Made by a program: the position numbers and the translations under genes
DNA from: Trileptium ribeirensis
Lineage: Eukaryota > Nematoda > Enoplea > Enoplida > Thoracostomopsidae
Assembly: GCA_030248225.1 (NCBI GenBank)
Contig: JASANE010028382.1
Coordinates: 1 to 64,000 of the forward strand
Reading direction: 5' to 3'
DNA: 64,000 bases
Shown here: positions 59,239-64,000 of the stretch, one piece after another
How the letters are laid out: each line of letters opens with the position of its first letter
Numbering within the stretch: position 1 is the stretch's first letter
Notes under the pieces: model-generated
The model's database searches: none
What the model saw: only the letters and a program-made list of their open reading frames with translations
What the model was told of the DNA's origin: nothing

Positions 59239-59819
59239 ACTGCTCGAATCCTTAAGGGTACGAACAGCAGGCGTGTAATCGTGCAGTGTTCGCCGACTTT
59301 TGTTGGTACAACACATTCCAACGTAATTTTGTTGTCGAACGACTGTAGGAGTTAAAGGCTTAAGCAGCAGAGCTTTAACTATTTAAAAATGGTAAAAAAT
59401 ATACGGAAATAATACTTGGTATATTTAGACGTTTCATGATAAGTTTTGTTGTAGCATAAGCAAATCAGATGACCTGTACTGCGCGTGCAAGACGCAGATT
59501 GTTAGGGTTTATTTAGTGTCAGTGCTTAGATAATGTATATTTTGCCGGGAAAGAAAAATTACACGACAATGAGCTAAATTTTATGATAGTTAAATGATAT
59601 GGAATTATATAAAAAATTAAATTTGAGTGTTTGTTAAGTCTAAGCTTTTTTCGTCTTATATAAAGCCGTATAATATACTGTCACTACGCGTATGTCAGGA
59701 TACCTTGTATAAATTCAATTGGAGGTATCTTTTACAACGTACGCGTTTCGGATTACGTTGAAGGAGTACATTATTTGGGTCTTTTCGGTTATAACCCCAA
59801 CTAGTTTTCTAGATGCAGC

Positions 59820-60025
59820 CATAATTTTGGTACCATTCGATTTAGAATATATCCATTTCAATAGGCTTTTATGGCAATAATTTTTTCAATTTTTTTTTAG
59901 TTGCCAAGGTTTTCACGGTACCCAAAATTTTTGAAAACAATTTTTTCTCGATAAATAAATATATAATTTTATCTATCATTAGAACCACATTGACGAGCTG
60001 ACTCGAATGGTGGAAAAATTTGCTA
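59820..60025. repeat. dispersed repeat, third copy of the 28560-29425 family
   Basis: Shares GGTACCCAAAATTTT.GAAA, a TCTCGA(T/C)AAAT block and GACGAGCTGA, in the same order, with the copies at 28.7 and 29.3 kb. Confidence 0.5.
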
Positions 60026-61261
60026 AATCAGTTCATTGGTTAACCACCTAAGCTTAAGCGAAGCCAGGCAATTTAATGGTACATAATTAAAGATATTGGT
60101 CCATACATTCGCATTGTTGAAATCAATCTCTGCATTAGTACAGAACTAAGAAACGGGATGATATAGCTTACGGCACAAAATTGTTTCTAATTTGGTACGT
60201 TTTATGGCGTATGTTACTTGAGTAGCATGTGACGCAATATGTTTATTCTTTGGTACAACTCTAGCCTACAACTGGAAGGAACACGTACGTGTATATACCT
60301 ATTTCTATTTTTTGTATATACCTATGTAAGAATTCAGCTGGAAGCGAGGCCGTTTTGCAAAACCCTTAAAAAATTGCGATCGTCATTGCCGATAGCCCAG
60401 ATTGTGTCTTTGTTTGTGCTTTCTAATCTCCGCCAGAGTATGCGCTAAGCCATCAGCGTAGTTTTGTATGATTCATTTAAAACTAGTATATACTATGAAA
60501 AACTACATAGGTAAAACCAAGTTTTTGTATTCGATGTGTCAATAACTATATTTAGAAATTAAGTGTTTGTTTTTGTAATTTTGTCTAGGTCTTAAACATA
60601 CAAGCGGCGTCTTTTTATGTAAAATTAATATTTTTTGTTATCGAAATTAATGAAGTCTGTTTGTACAATTTCTTACATCAGTACCAATTTAAAAAGCTTT
60701 TCCATATTTGCTGTGTGTTTCACTGCTGGTGTTCAATTTGCAGACAGGTCCCGGTTTACGTAGAGATGAGAACACAACCAAATTACTCAATTGAAGATAG
60801 GTAGAGGTGAAAAATAGCCTAATTTCCAAGCTGTGGTTGGACTCGGCTCTACCTAAATCATATAGGGCCCGGCTGTTCCGATGGCAAGCAATGCTTGGTT
60901 TGGACCCTAAAATATCTTTGAATTGTAGCGTTTTCCTGTTAAAGAAACATAATATGCAAACTACCACCGGCTTTTTCGGCCAGTACCCAACACTAGTGCA
61001 AATACAACGCCTATAACTGTGGAATTTTCTTATATTTTCCTAATATGTTTTAACAACTCACTATACCAAGTAGTTAACTAATTTTTCAGTCGTACTTGGC
61101 AAGTAGTTATTTAGTTTTTGGCGTAGCATCCAGTTTTAGTAAGCGTGAGCTTGCTATTTGTTTTCATAGTAGCGACATAACCTTTTTTCGTTAAAGAAAT
61201 ATGTCACTGCAGCTCACAGCTAATAAAAAAGCGAAAAAGGCAAAACATAAAAAAACACTAA
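60026..61261. other. no recognisable gene
   Basis: AT-rich DNA. Overlapping frames at 60689-61016 on both strands match nothing I know. Confidence 0.4.
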
Positions 61262-61332
61262 AGTATGGATCGAACTCAGGACCTCAGATTACAACTTGAA
61301 ATACATACCAATCAACCACTAACGCAATGAAT
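61262..61332 (-). repeat. tRNA-like (SINE-type) sequence, minus strand
   Basis: On the minus strand GCGTTAGTGGTTGATTGGTA (A-box region, about 61325-61306) is followed by GAGTTCGATCC (B box, 61277-61267). The spacing fits a tRNA, but no complete cloverleaf with paired acceptor strands forms. Confidence 0.42.
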
Positions 61333-61847
61333 TAAGTTTTCAAAATGTTTTATACTTGTCAATTTATAATTTCATGTCTGCAATGAATAATTGTTGAATT
61401 CAAATTCATTGATGACCCCAATTTTGCATACAATGCAAGTTAGCTAAATCCAGTGGGAGTCAGGCATTATTCGCTCGCTTTGCGCGGTTCCAGGGAACCG
61501 AGAAACAGCTCACTGATAGCTTACTGGTTTGCATGCAACTGTGTTCGAGTCACGGCGACTGCTTTAACTTGTCATACGTTGGACGATACACAAGCTAATT
61601 GGGGCGTTAAAGGAAAAAGAATTCCTCCTATGACACAAATTGTATAGATATATAGGGTTACAATATTTTGCGCCCTTGGCCTATTATTTTGGGTAAATAT
61701 TTAGTTGTTTTGCTTTCAAACATTAAAATCAAGAGCCAATGATGGTCGTCTACTCTGCTGAAGAGTGCTTATTTTCGTCCGTGGTACGTAGCGGTTGTTT
61801 TCGCCTCAAGCCCTTCCCCTTCAAATGTGTGCCATAAACAGCACTAC
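61333..61847. other. no recognisable gene
   Basis: AT-rich with a 64-codon plus-strand frame (61453-61647) that matches nothing known. Confidence 0.4.
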
Positions 61848-62015
61848 CCACCCATGTTCATAGGCCACCCATATACAGACCCCCAGGTTTTTGGACCATC
61901 AACTATACACCACCTATGTTATTGGACCACTAAATTCACATCCACCAGGTTTATGGACAACAAACTTCAAAGCCCCCAGGTCCATGGACCATTTTTAGAC
62001 TCCCAGGTTTATGGA
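61848..62015. repeat. 30-bp minisatellite, about 6 diverged copies
   Basis: The unit is close to CCCCAGGTTTATGGACCATC followed by about ten variable A/C-rich bases. Good copies are at about 61880, 61940, 61973 and 62000. Confidence 0.6.
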
Positions 62016-62319
62016 CCATTTTGTCAGATTAGAAAAATGAAAATGGGTCCGTGAATCTAGGTTTGGGGTTTGATATAGTGGACCATGAGCCTGAGGGAGG
62101 TCAAAATTCAGCGGTCCATGAGCCAAGGCGGTCCGAATGTAGTGATCCCTGAACACAGATTGTGTAATCATGTTTATGACCCACTTGTTGGGTTATAAAC
62201 CTGGTGGAAAGGGGTACGGGCGAAAAGGAGCGCGACGTGTTGCGGACGAAAACGCCAAAAAGCTGAAGATTTAGACTCTGCAACAGGGTAGGTACACCAG
62301 TAATAACAGTACGCTGCCA

Positions 62320-62620
62320 CATCGCGCAACTTCATAACACTAAGGTCATACGATCCCATCTATCATAACTTCAAAGATGCACCAAAGCGAATTTTTTAAT
62401 TTTATAACTTCTCGGTCATACCCTCATGTGGACCTTAGCATGCCGCAGGCGCGCGTCACCAGGTGTGTTTGAAGCCCGCTGGACTGGCTGTCTAGTATCT
62501 GAAATGATTACTGAGGTCCACCTGGGAACCTGGAACTGACACATGCTAACAGGTCATAAAGTGCCATGTCCTCATCCTTATATCGAACTTACTCGGAAGT
62601 TGTTTAAATCAACATCGTCA
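62320..62620. repeat. dispersed repeat family B copy
   Basis: Matches 30505-30820 in the same orientation over its length, with about one base in four changed by eye. The pair is 31.8 kb apart, on either side of NTAQ1. Confidence 0.7.
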
Positions 62621-63213
62621 AAGGCTGAACTTATGTATGCTTTCTTAATCATTAGCTATGTTTGTAGTGGGTTAATGAATATCGTGTGCACTTTGACTCC
62701 GTCTCATTCAAATATGGTTCCATTCCAATTCAGTGAATGTAGCACAGGGTCCTGACAGTTCTTGAGTGTATAATGTCTGACTCTTTGGTCACTAATTTGT
62801 TACCCGTCAATTGCAACTTTAACCAATGTATTTCTGTCAGTAAATTGTAACCTACATTTTTGTCTTTGTGATTTTGAGAGCAATTTTCCTTAACGATTTC
62901 GTGGTTGCTCCCGCGATACTTCATTTCTCCATCAGGTTAGTATTAATAGTAAAACATAGACGATTGGGCCTGGTATCAATTATGCACAGGCCATAGCGCG
63001 CATAGTTTCTGGTCGGTACGGACAAATCACCTAGAACAAGGGTTGGCCTGAACGGGTTTTTCCGTTTTTTCCTACCCCCCTCGGAAAAAATGGATAAAAA
63101 CTATTTCAGGATTTTAGAGCCGAAAATAATTGGAAAGCCGTTATGCAACAGAATATTACGTCCGTGAGGATTATTTACACTCGTTTAAATAGCCTTAACA
63201 TTTCATGCGTATG
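62621..63213. other. no recognisable gene
   Basis: AT-rich. A TCCGTTTTTTCC ... GGAAAAAATGGA inverted repeat at about 63061-63092 can form a hairpin. Confidence 0.35.
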
Positions 63214-63260
63214 CAGGGGCGGATTTAGGGGTGGATTGGGTGGCTAGCCACCCCCTCCCT
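63214..63260. mobile_element. possible DNA transposon end (CAGGGGCGGATTTAGG)
   Basis: CAGGGGCGGATTTAGGGGTG is a phrase often seen at the ends of hAT-type and related DNA transposons. It is followed by a perfect 16-base palindrome GGGTGGCTAGCCACCC at 63238-63253. The other end was not found in the window. Confidence 0.4.
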
Positions 63261-63580
63261 TGCAAAGCCAAAAATTTTTTTCCCATATTTGTTATACCGA
63301 TGAAATACATAATAGTGTGGGTACCCTGTAAATCTGTACTAGGAATTTATATGTGGATGTCAGCGTGATTTTCAAATCCTTTCATCAACACGTGATCGAT
63401 TGCGAAATTGTATCAACTTCTACAGTTCGTAGATGTGTGTTTTTGCTGCAAATTACGCTGTCACCGGCACACTCGGGTCTTCCATTCCACCTGTACCTCC
63501 GACAGTTTCAAAGAAGCTCTTTGTTTTTCCATAACAAATAACAAAATCCGATCACAAACAATGCAAGGCATCCGTCTATA
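63261..63580. other. no recognisable gene
   Basis: AT-rich with short frames up to 72 codons. Nothing was recognised before the satellite begins. Confidence 0.35.
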
Positions 63581-64000
63581 TACTAGGTGCGGCCATTTTT
63601 TCCTATGTATAACTATATGCTGCTAGGTCTCGCATCAGAGCAATGGGTCATACGTTGTTTTTCATTGTACTAGGTGCGGCCATTTTTTCCTATGTATAAC
63701 TATATGCTGCTAGGTGTCGCATCAGAGCAATGGGTCATACGTTGTTTTTCATTGTACTAGGTGCGGCAATTTTTTCCTATGTATAACTATATGCTGCTAG
63801 GTGTCGCATCAGAGCAATGGGTCATACGTTGTTTTTCATTGTACTAGGTGCGGCCATTTTTTCCTATGTATAACTATATGCTGCTAGGTGTCGCATCAGA
63901 GCAATGGGTCATACGTTGTTTTTCATTGTACTAGGTGCGGCCATTTTTTCCTATGTATAACTATATGCTGCTATGTGTCGCATCAGAGCAATGGGTCATA
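63581..64000. repeat. 87-bp satellite, five copies, cut by the window edge
   Basis: Units start at 63581, 63668, 63755, 63842 and 63929, each beginning TACTAGGTGCGGCCATTTTT and including ATGCTGCTAGGTGTCGCATC. Copies are nearly identical; copy 3 has GCGGCAATTT and copy 5 GCTATGTG. The array continues past 64000. Confidence 0.97.

Overview
This is a stretch of a eukaryotic, probably animal, nuclear genome. The evidence is two intron-containing genes with animal-type protein sequences and GT-AG introns, an AT-rich background, many tRNA-like (SINE-type) fragments, small inverted-repeat DNA transposons and satellite arrays. There are no bacterial-style operons. The sequence alone does not let me name the phylum.

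Two genes can be rebuilt exon by exon, both on the plus strand. LSM5 (two coding exons, 20858-21014 and 22497-22648, 102 aa) encodes a subunit of the LSm2-8 and LSm1-7 rings. NTAQ1 (six coding exons from 42561 to 57548, 209 aa) encodes the N-terminal glutamine amidohydrolase of the Arg/N-degron pathway. In NTAQ1 the codon of the catalytic Cys is split by intron 1, and the Cys, His and Asp triad is intact after splicing. A third candidate is an open frame on the minus strand running off the left edge (1-187), unrecognised. The two named genes act in unrelated pathways and I see no functional link between them.

Layout: 1-20.8 kb is gene-poor and repeat-rich. It holds a foldback repeat, a 76-bp tandem repeat, a 32-bp minisatellite, a possible retroelement relic, and a pogo/Tigger-like DNA transposon (13220-14368) with matching terminal inverted repeats and a decayed transposase. 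LSM5 follows at 20.9-22.6 kb. From 23.7 to 30.8 kb there are several small inverted-repeat and dispersed repeats. From about 30.8 to 41.9 kb lies an island that looks less AT-rich than its surroundings, without a recognisable gene; it contains a 338-bp duplication, a purine-rich tract and a weak hint of reverse transcriptase. NTAQ1 occupies 42.6-57.5 kb, and its introns are full of mobile DNA: two copies of one palindromic MITE family, two complete copies and one lone end of another, two larger inverted-repeat elements with G-rich tracts, and an eight-copy 184-bp satellite in intron 5. From 57.5 kb to the end are more dispersed repeats and a five-copy 87-bp satellite that runs off the right edge.

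Most open frames in the window come from repeats or chance. Coordinates of repeats and mobile elements were judged by eye and are approximate unless a terminal repeat is given.
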